NCBI GenBank assembly: GCA_963836775.1
Contig: CAWIKR010000003.1
Span: forward strand, 1,426,001-1,490,000
Direction: 5' to 3'
DNA length: 64,000 nucleotides
DNA from: DASQPR01 sp963836775
GTDB lineage: Bacteria > Actinomycetota > Actinomycetes > Mycobacteriales > Micromonosporaceae
The position numbers were made by a program, and so were the translations under genes. Within the stretch, counting starts at the first letter, position 1. Each line of letters begins with the position of its first letter. The notes under the pieces are model-generated. The model was not told where the DNA came from. It was given only the letters and a program-made list of their open reading frames with translations, and did not search any database. Shown here one piece after another: positions 46,942-55,786 of this stretch.

Positions 46942-47592
46942 TCACGGCGTAAGCAACAGCTCCCGGACGCAGGCGTCGCCGAACCAGGTTTCGAACTCGT
47001 CCGGCGTCCAGCCGCGCCGGCCGACCAGCAGGTGCCAGGTGTAGGGGTGATTGAGCGTCCACAGGATGTCGGTGGCGCGATCGACATCGAGCTCGGTTCG
47101 GAGGGCCTGCTTGTCCGCCAGCGACTCGACGATGACCCGCTGATTGGCGCGGAAGTCGGTTTCGATGTGCCGCCAGAACGCGGCCATCTCCTCGTCCTGT
47201 GCGGCGGCTGCCTCGATGACCCGGAGGATGCCGCCGATCCGCTCCTTGGTCGCTCGCGCGTTGGCCGCGTTCAGCCGGAGCTGCGCCGCCGGATCCGGCT
47301 CGCGGAGCACCCGCTGATAGGTCTCCAGCGACGCCACGGGCACATCACGCTCACCCCGGAGGAGGACACCCCAAAGCGCGCGCAGCAGGCCGCTCTTGGT
47401 CTCGAACGCCAAGTAGACGGTCTTGACCGCGACCCCGGCGTCCTTGGCGATCACGGCCACCGTGGTCGCGACGTAGCCGTCGGACTCGAATCGGCGCTGC
47501 GCGCTGCGCAGGATCTGGGCCCGGGTGGACTCGGCCTGCTCCCGCCGGTGTGAGGAGTCGTAGCGCCGGGTGGCCTTGACAGCATCTCCCAT
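46942..47592 (-). CDS. TetR-family regulator
   Basis: A 216-aa repressor. The HTH segment (about 22-65) reads STRAQILRSAQRRFESDGY, then IAKDAGVAVKTVYLAFETKSGLLRALW. The C-terminal domain has FWRHIETDFRANQRVIVESLADK and TLNHPYTWHLLVGRRGWTPDEFETW. It diverges from a methyltransferase gene across an AT-rich 85-bp gap that carries an inverted repeat, so it probably controls both. CAGAAT lies 6 nt before the ATG. Confidence 0.87.
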   Translation of the reverse strand: MGDAVKATRRYDSSHRREQAESTRAQILRSAQRRFESDGYVATTVAVIAKDAGVAVKTVYLAFETKSGLLRALWGVLLRGERDVPVASLETYQRVLREPDPAAQLRLNAANARATKERIGGILRVIEAAAAQDEEMAAFWRHIETDFRANQRVIVESLADKQALRTELDVDRATDILWTLNHPYTWHLLVGRRGWTPDEFETWFGDACVRELLLTP

Positions 47593-47594
47593 TT

Positions 47595-47634
47595 CGATAT
47601 TCTGACATAGAATTCATTACAGTATGAGAGTATC
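47595..47634. promoter_or_regulatory. operator-like inverted repeat between tetR and methyltransferase
   Basis: Left half CGATATTCTGACATAG, right half CAGTATGAGAGTATCG; the outer CGATA / TATCG pairs are perfect and the inner part is partly matched. It covers the -10 of the tetR gene. Confidence 0.5.
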
Positions 47635-47677
47635 GAATATCCGCGTGATGTAGTGAATCAAACGACGGGAGGTCGTC

Positions 47678-48484
47678 ATGACAGTCACATGGGATCGCGT
47701 CGCACCGGCCTGGGAGCGGCACGCTGAGTTCATCGACCGCCGCGGCGCGGTGCTGACCGATCGAATGATCGAGCTGGTCAAGCCCGTCGCGGGGGACCGG
47801 GTGCTGGAAGTGGCGTGCGGGCCGGGCGGCGCCGGTCTGGCGTTCGCGCCGCTGGTGGTGCCCGGTGACGTGGTGTTAAGCGACGCCTCGCCGGAGATGC
47901 TCGCGGTCGCCTCGCGCCGGGCGGCGGATCTGCCGAACGTCGGCACCGATCTGGTCGATCTCGACGATGTCCGGCTCGGCACCACGTTCGACATCGTGAT
48001 CAGCCGGGACGGCCTGCAGTTCGCCGCCGACCCGGCGCGCTCGATGGCAAGCCTTGCGGCGGCGCTGCGTCCGGGTGGCCGGACCGCACTGGCGTGCTGG
48101 TCCGCGGCCGCGGAGAACCCGTGGCTGTCGGTGGTGTTCCGGGTGGTGGCACAGGTGACCGGCAATCGGCCGGAGCCGGGCGCACCGGGCCCGTTTGCCC
48201 TGTCCGACCCGGAGCGGTTGGCCCGCACCCTGATCGGTGCCGGCCTGACCGACGTCGGGGTGACCGACCTGGACGTGCCGATGGTGGCGCCGTCCCTGGA
48301 CGACTGGCTGGACCGCACCACGGACCTGGCCGGGCCGCTCGCGGCGCTGCTGCGGTCACTGCCGCCCGAGCGCGCCGCCGCGGTCGCTGACGAGGTGCGC
48401 GCCGCCGCGGCGCCCTACGTCACCGATGACGGTGGCGTGCGGTTCCCGGGGCGGGCGCTGATCGCCTTCGGGCGCAAACCCTGA
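47678..48484 (+). CDS. SAM-dependent methyltransferase
   Basis: A 268-aa class I methyltransferase of the UbiE/Methyltransf_11 type. GDRVLEVACGPGGAGLAFAP is motif I, VVLSDASPEMLAVASRRAADL binds the ribose, and DIVISRDGLQFAADPARSMASLAAALRPGG is the motif II/III region. It acts on a small molecule, which is not predictable. GGGAGG lies 5 nt before the ATG. Probably regulated by the divergent TetR protein. A strong hairpin follows. Confidence 0.86.
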   Translation: MTVTWDRVAPAWERHAEFIDRRGAVLTDRMIELVKPVAGDRVLEVACGPGGAGLAFAPLVVPGDVVLSDASPEMLAVASRRAADLPNVGTDLVDLDDVRLGTTFDIVISRDGLQFAADPARSMASLAAALRPGGRTALACWSAAAENPWLSVVFRVVAQVTGNRPEPGAPGPFALSDPERLARTLIGAGLTDVGVTDLDVPMVAPSLDDWLDRTTDLAGPLAALLRSLPPERAAAVADEVRAAAAPYVTDDGGVRFPGRALIAFGRKP

Positions 48485-48493
48485 CCATGAAAC

Positions 48494-48529
48494 GCCGACG
48501 GCGGCCCGGGTGACCGGGCCGCCGTCGGC
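48494..48529. terminator. 16-bp perfect hairpin between convergent genes
   Basis: GCCGACGGCGGCCCGG-GTGA-CCGGGCCGCCGTCGGC, a stable stem with a tetraloop. It sits between the methyltransferase (plus) and aminopeptidase (minus) 3' ends and could serve both. Confidence 0.75.
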
Positions 48530-48545
48530 ATGACTTCCGGCGGGA

Positions 48546-49988
48546 TCAGCCGGGCAGGCGCGGACCGGCCTCGCGCTGAGCGGCCAGCCAGCGCTCCACC
48601 TCGTCGGCGGTCCGCGGCAGGCCCTCCGACAGGTTGTGCGTCCCGTTGGCCGTGACCAGGACGTCGTCCTCGATCCGGATGCCGATGCCGCGCAGCTCGG
48701 CCGGCACCAGATCGTCCTCCGGCTGGAAGTAGAGGCCGGGCTCGACGGTCAGCACATAATTCTCGCCGACCGTGCCCTCCCGGTAGGTCTCCTTGCGAGC
48801 GTGCGCGCAGTCGTGCACGTCGAGGCCCAGCATGTGACCGAATCCGTGCAGCGTCCACCGGCGGTAGAGCTGGGAGTCCTTCTCCATCGCCTCGTCCACG
48901 CTGACCGGCAGCAGACCCAGGTCGTGCAGGCCGGCCGCCAGCACGCGCATGCAGGTCGACGAGATCTCCTGGAACTCGACACCGGGTTTGATGATGTCGA
49001 TGCCGGCCTGCTGCGAGGCGTAGACGATGTCGTAGATCTCCCGCTGCAGCGCCGTGAAAGTGCCGCTGACCGGCACCGTGCGGGTCACGTCGGCGGTGTA
49101 GAAGTTGCGGTTCTCCACGCCCATGTCCATCAGCAGCAACTCGCCGGGAGCGGTGTGCCCGGTGTTGCGTACCCAGTGCAGGGTCGTGGCGTGCGCACCG
49201 GCACCGACGATGGAGCTGTAGCCGACGGCGTTGCCGTCGTGCCGGGCCCGCAGGCCGAAGACGCCGTCCAGCAGCCTTTCGCTGACCGGGCGGTCGGCCG
49301 GCAGGATCCGGGCCACGTCCTCGAAGCCGCGGACGGTCGCGTCGATCGCGTCCTGAAGCTGCGCGATCTCCCAGGCGTCCTTGGTGAGGCGCAGCTCGGA
49401 GAGGGTGATCGCCAGGTCCCGGTCGCCGGCGCCGTCGCCGTAGACGCCGACGGCGCGGTCCACCGCCGGGTCCAGCCCGCGCAGCGTCCGGGTGCGCGCC
49501 GGAGCCAGGCCGGCCAGCACCTCCGGCAGCGTGTTCAGGTGAGCGGTGGCGATGCCCAGCTCGCGGGACTTCTCCTCGAGCGTGTGCCGGCGGCCGATCC
49601 ACAGCTCGCCGTATTCGCGGTCGCGGAAGAACTCGTCGGTGTCGCGCGGCGAACGGGGCCGGACGAACAGCGTCGAGTCGCCGCCCGCGGTGATCACCAG
49701 GACCGCGTCCGGGTCGTGCTCGCCGGTCAGCCAGACGAACTCGGTGCCGGGCCGGAACGGAAAGAACGTGTCGTTGGACCGGACCTGCTCGCGGCCGGAC
49801 GGGATGACCAGCGTCCGGCCGGGGACGGCGGCGGCCAGGGCGGCGCGGCGGGCGGCGTAGTGCGGGGCCGCCTCGCTCGGGGTGACGTCGAGGGTGGCGT
49901 CATTCCATGAGCCGCGCATCAACGCGAGGAATTTCTCCGGATAGTCCGGATCGTGAGCTTGGCCGCCGGCCGCGGGTTCGTCAGACAT
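48546..49988 (-). CDS. pepP: aminopeptidase P family protein (Xaa-Pro aminopeptidase)
   Basis: A 480-aa dinuclear-metal peptidase that removes N-terminal residues preceding proline. The N-terminal domain (1-200) includes VPGRTLVIPSGREQVRSNDTFFPFRPGTEFVWLTG. Catalytic-domain ligands are in LLLMDMGVENRNFYTADVTRTVP (two Asp), LHGFGHMLGLDVHDC (His), YVLTVEPGLYF (Glu) and GIRIEDDVLVT (Glu). The ATG at 49988 with AGGAG 5 nt upstream is chosen; longer in-frame starts lack a ribosome binding site. Confidence 0.9.
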   Translation of the reverse strand: MSDEPAAGGQAHDPDYPEKFLALMRGSWNDATLDVTPSEAAPHYAARRAALAAAVPGRTLVIPSGREQVRSNDTFFPFRPGTEFVWLTGEHDPDAVLVITAGGDSTLFVRPRSPRDTDEFFRDREYGELWIGRRHTLEEKSRELGIATAHLNTLPEVLAGLAPARTRTLRGLDPAVDRAVGVYGDGAGDRDLAITLSELRLTKDAWEIAQLQDAIDATVRGFEDVARILPADRPVSERLLDGVFGLRARHDGNAVGYSSIVGAGAHATTLHWVRNTGHTAPGELLLMDMGVENRNFYTADVTRTVPVSGTFTALQREIYDIVYASQQAGIDIIKPGVEFQEISSTCMRVLAAGLHDLGLLPVSVDEAMEKDSQLYRRWTLHGFGHMLGLDVHDCAHARKETYREGTVGENYVLTVEPGLYFQPEDDLVPAELRGIGIRIEDDVLVTANGTHNLSEGLPRTADEVERWLAAQREAGPRLPG

Positions 49989-50124
49989 GTCCACTCCTGG
50001 TGCAGGGCCTGTAGTTTTCATGACCGTACCGCCTCGGCCGCCGCTGGTGTAAGGACCGGATGGCGGGCGCGGCGATACCGGGAGTGGTCTCGCACATATG
50101 CCCCATTGGTACGAAGCGGAAGTT

Positions 50125-50151
50125 CCCCAGGAGGCATTACGCTGCCTGGGG
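50125..50151 (+). promoter_or_regulatory. hairpin in the asnB leader
   Basis: CCCCAGG / CCTGGGG with partial inner pairing (AGGCA / TGCCT), about 70 nt before the asnB start. It may be a leader RNA structure; no riboswitch class is recognised. Confidence 0.3.
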
Positions 50152-50220
50152 CCGTAAGCGTAGAAGTTTCGCCGCGGTCGGGTCGGATCGGTCCCTCGGG
50201 GACGTGAAAGGATGTCGGGA

Positions 50221-52176
50221 ATGTGCGGTCTGCTCACCTTCGTCAGCGCCCGGGGCGCGGCAACGCAGCACCGGGACGCGGTAGCGGCCGCGCTCGAGAG
50301 CATTCACCACCGCGGTCCGGATGAGACCGGCATCACAGTCGTCGGCGACGACATGGTCTTCGGCTTCAAGCGCCTGTCGATCATCGACGTCGAGCACAGC
50401 CACCAGCCGCTGGCCTATCCCGCTGACGGGTACGACGCCGGGCGTTACATGATCACGTTCAACGGCGAGATCTACAACTACATCGAGCTGCGCGACGAGC
50501 TGATGTCGACGTTCGGCGCCAAGTTCGCCACCGACGGCGACACCGAGGTGATCGTCGCCGCTTACCACTACTGGGGCGAGCAGGCGGTGACCCGGCTGCG
50601 TGGCATGTTCGCGATCGTCATCTTCGACACCCACCGCGGCATCGTCTGGGGCGCCCGCGATCCGTACGGCATCAAGCCGCTGTTCTACCTGATCAACGAG
50701 GACGGCATCTACTTCGCCAGCGAGAAGAAGTCGCTGCTGCCGTTCCTGCCGGGCGAGGTGAGCGACGAGTCGGTGGACGGTGCGAACTTGTCCCACTACC
50801 TGACTCTGCAGTACGTCCCCGAGCCCGGAACCCTGCACAAGGGCATCGGCCGGGTCGGTTCCGGCGAGAGCTTCTCCTACCTGCCCGGCGGCACCTTCGC
50901 CACCCGCCGCTACTACCAGCCGGAGTTCAAGCCCACCGAGACCGACCAGCCGGAAGAGCTCTACCGGCGGATCCGCGAGACGCTGCGCGAGTCGGTACGC
51001 ATGCACATGCGCTCCGACGTCCCGGTCGGCTGCTTCCTGTCCAGCGGCATCGACTCCACCGCGGTGGTCGCGCTGGCCCGCGAGTTCAACCCGAACATCC
51101 TGACCTTCACCGTCGGGTTCGACGTCGACGGCTACTCCGAGATCGACGTGGCGCAGGACTCGGCGCGGCACCTCAACGTCACCACGATTTCGACCAAGAT
51201 CGGGCCGGAGGACATGATGGCGGCGCTGCCGCGGATCGTCTGGCACCTCGACGATCCGGTCGCCGACCCGGCCCTGGTGCCGCTCTACTTCGTGGCTAAG
51301 AAAGCGGCCGAGCATGTCACCGTGGTGCTCTCCGGCGAGGGTGCGGACGAGTTCTTCGGCGGCTACACGATCTACCGGGAACCCCTGTCGCTGGCCGGCG
51401 TCAGCGGCCTGCCGGACCCGTTGCAGCGCGGACTGCGCAAGGTGGCCGAGCGGATCCCGCAGGGCGTGAAGGGCAAGAGCTTCCTGGAGCGTGGCACCAC
51501 GCCGATCGAGGAGCGCTACTACGGCAACGCCCGGATGTTCACCGAGGATGAGAAGCAGATCTTGATGCGGCGCTACGACCCGTCGGTGCGCTATACCGAT
51601 GTCACCGCGCCGATCTACGCCGAGGCCGCGAATCTCGACGACGTCACCAAGATGCAGTACATCGACCTTTACACCTGGCTGCGCGGCGACATCCTGGTCA
51701 AGGCCGACCGGATGTCGATGGCGCACTCGCTGGAGGTGCGGGTGCCGTTCCTGGACAAGGAGGTCTTCGAGGTGGCCGCGACAGTGCCGGTCGACCTCAA
51801 GCTGCCGCCGAAGTCCGACGCCACCAAATACGCCCTGCGGCGCGCGCTCGAGGGCGTGGTGCCGCCGGCCATCGTGAACCGGCGCAAACTCGGATTCCCG
51901 ACGCCGACCCGGGTCTGGCTGCGTAACGAGATGTACTCGTGGGTACGGGACATCCTTACCCGCTCGGGCGCCGGTCACCTGATCAACCTGCAGCACGCGA
52001 TTGACCTGCTGGACGCCCACAAGCGCGGGGAAGCGGACAACTCGCGAAAGGTCTGGACGGTCTTGATCTTCTGTATCTGGCACGCCATCTTCATCGAGCG
52101 CAGCCTCGACCCGGGCGTGGAGCGCAACGAGTCGGCGCTGCTCACCAAGCCGGTGGTCGGCTCGGTAGTCGGATGA
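50221..52176 (+). CDS. asnB: asparagine synthase (glutamine-hydrolysing)
   Basis: ATP-dependent amidation of aspartate using glutamine (651 aa, close to the mycobacterial AsnB size). The N-terminal Ntn glutaminase domain must expose Cys2, so the ATG at 50221 (MCGLLTF) is chosen over an in-frame ATG three codons upstream; AAAGGA lies 8 nt before it. HHRGPDETG and FNGEIYNYIELRDEL are glutaminase landmarks. GCFLSSGIDSTAVVALAR is the pyrophosphate loop of the synthetase domain, and LSGEGADEFFGGY follows. Its stop overlaps the SDR start. Confidence 0.93.
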   Translation: MCGLLTFVSARGAATQHRDAVAAALESIHHRGPDETGITVVGDDMVFGFKRLSIIDVEHSHQPLAYPADGYDAGRYMITFNGEIYNYIELRDELMSTFGAKFATDGDTEVIVAAYHYWGEQAVTRLRGMFAIVIFDTHRGIVWGARDPYGIKPLFYLINEDGIYFASEKKSLLPFLPGEVSDESVDGANLSHYLTLQYVPEPGTLHKGIGRVGSGESFSYLPGGTFATRRYYQPEFKPTETDQPEELYRRIRETLRESVRMHMRSDVPVGCFLSSGIDSTAVVALAREFNPNILTFTVGFDVDGYSEIDVAQDSARHLNVTTISTKIGPEDMMAALPRIVWHLDDPVADPALVPLYFVAKKAAEHVTVVLSGEGADEFFGGYTIYREPLSLAGVSGLPDPLQRGLRKVAERIPQGVKGKSFLERGTTPIEERYYGNARMFTEDEKQILMRRYDPSVRYTDVTAPIYAEAANLDDVTKMQYIDLYTWLRGDILVKADRMSMAHSLEVRVPFLDKEVFEVAATVPVDLKLPPKSDATKYALRRALEGVVPPAIVNRRKLGFPTPTRVWLRNEMYSWVRDILTRSGAGHLINLQHAIDLLDAHKRGEADNSRKVWTVLIFCIWHAIFIERSLDPGVERNESALLTKPVVGSVVG

Positions 52177-52904
52177 CCCCCCGCACCGTCGTCGTCACCG
52201 GCGGCGGCACCGGGATCGGCTTCGCCATCGCCCAGGCCTTCGCCGACGGCGGCGACCAGGTGGTGGTCACCGGGCGCCGCAAGGGCGTGCTCGATGACGC
52301 CGTCGCGGCGCTCGGATCCGGCGCCCGCGCGGTCGCCTTCGACGCCTCCGATCCGGCCCAGGTCGGCAGCGCGCTGATCGACCTTCCGGCCACCGTCGAC
52401 GTGCTGGTGAACAACGCCGGCGGGAACACCGACTTCGCCCATGACGACCCGGTCGACCTGGTCGGCCTGTCGGCGGCCTGGCAGGCCAATTTCGAAGCCA
52501 ACGTGATGTCGGCGGTTCTGGTCACGCAGGCGTTGCGGCCGCGGATGAGCAGCGGCGGGCGGATCATCAACTTCTCGTCGATCGGCGCACACCGCCCCGG
52601 CGCCGGCTCCTACGCCGCGGCGAAGGCCGCCATCGAAGCATGGACCTTCACGCTGGCGGCTCAGCTCGGCCCGGAGGGCATCACCGCCAACGTAATCGCC
52701 CCCGGCTACGTCGAGGCGACCGAGTTCTTCGGCGCCGGGATGAGCAAGGAACGGTTGACGTTCAACATCAATTCGACGATGAACAAGCGGGCCGGGACGC
52801 CGGCCGACATCGCGGCCATGGCGGTCTTTCTGGCCTCGCCCGGGGCGGTCCACGTCACCGGGCAGACGTTGCACGTCAACGGCGGCGCGTTCCTCGGCCG
52901 CTGA
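52173..52904 (+). CDS. SDR-family oxidoreductase
   Basis: A 243-aa classical short-chain dehydrogenase. TGGGTGIG (9-16) binds NAD(P), VLVNNAGGNTDF is the NNAG motif, IINFSSIGAHRPGAGSYAAAKAA has the catalytic Ser and YxxxK, and VIAPGYVEATEF and TLHVNGGAFLGR close the fold. Substrate unknown. The ATG overlaps the asnB stop (ATGA), so translation is coupled; a functional link to asparagine synthesis is not evident. Confidence 0.9.
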   Translation: MTPRTVVVTGGGTGIGFAIAQAFADGGDQVVVTGRRKGVLDDAVAALGSGARAVAFDASDPAQVGSALIDLPATVDVLVNNAGGNTDFAHDDPVDLVGLSAAWQANFEANVMSAVLVTQALRPRMSSGGRIINFSSIGAHRPGAGSYAAAKAAIEAWTFTLAAQLGPEGITANVIAPGYVEATEFFGAGMSKERLTFNINSTMNKRAGTPADIAAMAVFLASPGAVHVTGQTLHVNGGAFLGR

Positions 52905-52940
52905 TCTGTCGCGCGTCTGTCTCGCGCAAAGCGCGGGCGG

Positions 52941-53777
52941 CTACCGAGCCGGATCGTCGAGCGCGTAAAAGCCGCGCTCGACGGCGGCCCGGTTGGTGTC
53001 CGGAGGGAACGGCCCGCGGGCGGCCACCGCGGCCGCCGTCGCGCCGTCGCGGTGGCCCTCGCGGATCAGCCACTCCATGTCCGCGAGGGCGGCATGCTGT
53101 GCCTGCACGAAAGCGCCGTCCACGACCGCGCCGTGACCCGGAACGAACTTCGCCTCCGGCGGCGACAACTGCAGGAGTACGGCGAGAGTCGCCGGCCACT
53201 CCAGCGGATGGGCATCCGAGAAGTCCGGCGGGCCGCTCTCTTCAACCAGGTCACCGCAGACCACCACATTGGCGTCCGGCACCATCGCGACCACGTCACC
53301 GGCGGTGTGCCCGTGACCGAAGTGCGCCATCGTCACCCGGCGATCGCCCAGGTCCAGGACCTCGGTGGTGCGGATGACATCGGTCGGCGCGCAGACCGTG
53401 GCCGAGGCCAGGCCGCTGGCCAGCTCCGGCTCCTGGGCCGCCCAGTCCGCGTACCACCGGCGCTGCCAATGACCACCGCGCTCAGTGAGTTCGACGGCGG
53501 CGCTTTCGTGCGACCAGATCCGCGCACCCTCGGCCGCGAACACCGCGTTGCCGAAGCAGTGGTCGAAGTGGAAGTGCGTGTTGAGCACGGTCAGGGGCAG
53601 CGGTGTGATGGCCCGGACCGCGTCCCGCAGCGCCCGGGCCTGCGCGTCAGTGGAGAGCGTGTCGACCAGCAGGGCGCCGTTGTCGCCCAGGATGAGTGAC
53701 ACGTTGACGTCCAGCGGGCTGGTCCGGGCGACCAGGACGCCGTCACTGATCTCGGTGAACTGGATCGCTGGCGCCAC
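52941..53777 (-). CDS. MBL-fold metallo-hydrolase
   Basis: A 278-aa metallo-beta-lactamase-fold enzyme. NTHFHFDHCFGN is the HxHxDH zinc motif, AHFGHGHTAGDVV supplies the next His, VVVCGDLVEESG the bridging Asp, and FVPGHGAVVDG the last His. A thioesterase, lactonase or other hydrolase; not predictable. The GTG at 53777 (MAPAIQFTEI) has GAGGGA 7 nt upstream; longer frames are low-complexity. The thioesterase gene lies just upstream on the same strand. Confidence 0.88.
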   Translation of the reverse strand: MAPAIQFTEISDGVLVARTSPLDVNVSLILGDNGALLVDTLSTDAQARALRDAVRAITPLPLTVLNTHFHFDHCFGNAVFAAEGARIWSHESAAVELTERGGHWQRRWYADWAAQEPELASGLASATVCAPTDVIRTTEVLDLGDRRVTMAHFGHGHTAGDVVAMVPDANVVVCGDLVEESGPPDFSDAHPLEWPATLAVLLQLSPPEAKFVPGHGAVVDGAFVQAQHAALADMEWLIREGHRDGATAAAVAARGPFPPDTNRAAVERGFYALDDPAR

Positions 53778-53802
53778 AATGCCGTCCCTCTGACTGGATG
53801 AC

Positions 53803-54186
53803 TCAGCCTTCGAATGCCTTGGTGACGAAGCGTTGCCGATCGACGATGACGCGCTCGACGCGGCCCTCGGCAACTTGCTGCTCGCCCTCGCGCACCACGA
53901 TATCGAAGAACAGGCGGCGGCCATCGATCTTCGCCAGCGTCGCCAGCACGGTGACCCGCCGGCCGACCGCGGTCGCCGCCTGGTGGTCGAATTCGATCCG
54001 GGTGCCGACCGTGGTCGACCCGTGGTTCAGGTTGGAGGCGGTGGCCGCCACGGTGGCCGCTTCGGCCAGGGCGATCAGCCGGGGCGTGCCCAGAACCGGC
54101 ACATCGCCGGAGCCCACGGCCTGTGCCGTGTCAGCATCGGTGACCAGGAGTTCGACGCGGGACGACAGACCGGGGTGCAGTTCCAT
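53803..54186 (-). CDS. hotdog-fold thioesterase, FlK-like
   Basis: A 127-aa acyl-CoA thioesterase-like protein. The FlK-type triad appears to be present: Thr in PVLGTPRLIALAEAAT, Glu in the same helix, and His in RIEFDHQAATAVGRR. FlK hydrolyses fluoroacetyl-CoA, but most relatives have unknown acyl-CoA substrates. ATG start. It is in a minus-strand run def - thioesterase - MBL hydrolase with short gaps, probably one operon. Confidence 0.82.
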   Translation of the reverse strand: MELHPGLSSRVELLVTDADTAQAVGSGDVPVLGTPRLIALAEAATVAATASNLNHGSTTVGTRIEFDHQAATAVGRRVTVLATLAKIDGRRLFFDIVVREGEQQVAEGRVERVIVDRQRFVTKAFEG

Positions 54187-54216
54187 GCCGATGAGCCTAG
54201 GCCCTGCGGTGCTTGG

Positions 54217-54804
54217 CTATTGCGTCCGCAGTCCGAGTTTGGCGGCCCGCTCGGCGCGCCGCGCGAACGCCTTTTCCTTCACCGATTCCATCTCCGCGAG
54301 CACGTCCTTGCGGTCGCGCTTGGTCAGCCGATCGACATAAAGCTGGCCGTAGAGGTGATCGGTCTCGTGCTGGAGGCATCGGGCGAAATAGTCGTGGCCC
54401 TCGACAACCACCGGGGTGCCGTTGATGTCCTGGCCCCGGACCACCGCGTAGTCGGGCCGGGCCACGGTCTTGTAGGGACCCGGCACTGAGAGGCAGCCTT
54501 CGGTCGCGTCGACCAGGTGGCGTTGATCCGGAGCCAGGTCGTCGAGGACCGGATTGCACACGTGGCCGACGTGGCGGACGCCCTCGTCGTCGGTGAGGTC
54601 ATAGATGAACACGGCCAGGTCGACACCGATCTGGTTGGCGGCGAGCCCGACTCCTTCGGCCACCTCCAGAGTCACCACCATGTCGTCGATCAGCGCCTTG
54701 AGCTCCGGGGTGCCGAACTCGGTGACCGGCTGGCACTTCCGATGCAGGACGTCCTCGCCAATGACGGTGATGCGGCGGACGGTGCCGTCGGGCAGGTCGG
54801 TCAT
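54217..54804 (-). CDS. def: peptide deformylase
   Basis: Removes the N-formyl group from nascent proteins using a metal held by C104, H146 and H150. The three family motifs are intact: GVGLAANQIG (51-60), EGCLSVPG (102-109) and QHETDHLYG (145-153, catalytic E147). The 195-aa protein has a C-terminal basic helix (KEKAFARRAERAAKLGLRTQ). The ATG at 54804 has GGAG 7 nt upstream. It diverges from an ArsR-type gene. Confidence 0.95.
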   Translation of the reverse strand: MTDLPDGTVRRITVIGEDVLHRKCQPVTEFGTPELKALIDDMVVTLEVAEGVGLAANQIGVDLAVFIYDLTDDEGVRHVGHVCNPVLDDLAPDQRHLVDATEGCLSVPGPYKTVARPDYAVVRGQDINGTPVVVEGHDYFARCLQHETDHLYGQLYVDRLTKRDRKDVLAEMESVKEKAFARRAERAAKLGLRTQ

Positions 54805-54925
54805 CGGTGGGCTCCGTGTCTGGATATCGGGTAGGTCGGCATGTCGGTAGGGCGGCGTGTCGGCTCGGTCGGTCTCAGGCTGCGTGCGAGTTTGAGATCT
54901 TGGCACAGCCTTGAGCTGGCATCCA

Positions 54926-54947
54926 CTTTGCAAAGCGCTTTGCAAAG
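54926..54947. promoter_or_regulatory. perfect 22-bp palindromic operator
   Basis: CTTTGCAAAG, CG, CTTTGCAAAG: two copies of a 10-bp palindrome forming a larger perfect palindrome. It lies between def and the ArsR-type gene. It ends just before a -10-like TAGCAT (54948-54953), so binding would block the regulator's promoter. Confidence 0.75.
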
Positions 54948-54962
54948 TAGCATATTGGAGCG

Positions 54963-55433
54963 GTGGACACCGAACTCGAGCATCCGGTCCGGGTCGCGCT
55001 GCTCGATCTGCTGGCGACCGCGGGCACGCTGACCTCGAACGAGGCGGCGCGCCGGCTGGGTGTTACGTCCGGGCTCACCTCGTTTCATCTTCGCCAACTG
55101 GCCCGGGCCGGTCTCATCGAGGCCGCTCCGGCCGCCGACCGGCGGGCCCGGCCATGGCGGCTGGTCCAACCCGCGGATCTGGCGGTTGCCGGGCTCGGCG
55201 AACTGGATCGCGATCTGGAAGACGAGGCCTATCGGCGGTGGGCCGAGCGGCGGGCCGCCTCGACCGTGCCGGATCAGGCGTTCAGCGCGGTGATCCGGGT
55301 GACGCCGGAGCAACTGGACGCGGTGGCGCAGGCGATCCGCGAGGTGCTGGCGCCCTACCAGAGCGAGGACGCGAGCGTCCCGCCGACCGCGGCGATCATC
55401 CGGCTGTTCCCGCTGTTGCCGTCGGGTGAGTGA
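54963..55433 (+). CDS. ArsR-type winged-helix regulator
   Basis: A 156-aa DNA-binding protein. The HTH spans about 5-60: HPVRVALLDLLATAGTLTSNEAARRLGVTSGLTSFHLRQLARAGLI. The C-terminal half is helical (LDRDLEDEAYRRWAERRAA) with no metal-binding Cys, so it is not a classical metal sensor. GTG start with GGAG 4 nt upstream. It is probably autoregulated through the palindrome 15 bp upstream. Confidence 0.87.
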   Translation: MDTELEHPVRVALLDLLATAGTLTSNEAARRLGVTSGLTSFHLRQLARAGLIEAAPAADRRARPWRLVQPADLAVAGLGELDRDLEDEAYRRWAERRAASTVPDQAFSAVIRVTPEQLDAVAQAIREVLAPYQSEDASVPPTAAIIRLFPLLPSGE

Positions 55434-55786
55434 CGAAGCGCCGGGTGCGTGACTCGGAGCGGACGCCCATGATCCCCACTTGGTGAACCGAACCGGGGTC
55501 CGATGTCCGTTTTGCACCCTGGTTCCGTTCCAAAACCGTGGATCTTGCGTTTTCGGTGGCGTTGCCATGGCCCCACTGCGAGTCCGAAGCGGAGATCGCT
55601 GAGCTGCGGAAATTGGTCGGGCGGGCGCCCGCCGCTGCGTATGTTTACGCACAGAAGGCCCGGATCCGGAGATCGCTGGGCGCGGATCGGCGTACCGCCG
55701 AATGGGTTTGATCTTGGGTGGAGAGTTAGTGACCTTGCCCGGCGTTCGTTGGGGCACATTGGCCCGGCCGGTAACGTGGAGCGCCT
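55434..55786. other. intergenic region after the ArsR-type gene
   Basis: About 350 bases with no supported ORF. The 3' end holds a promoter for the PAP2 gene: -35 TTGGGG (55749-55754), 17-bp spacer, -10 TAACGT (55772-55777). Confidence 0.5.
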
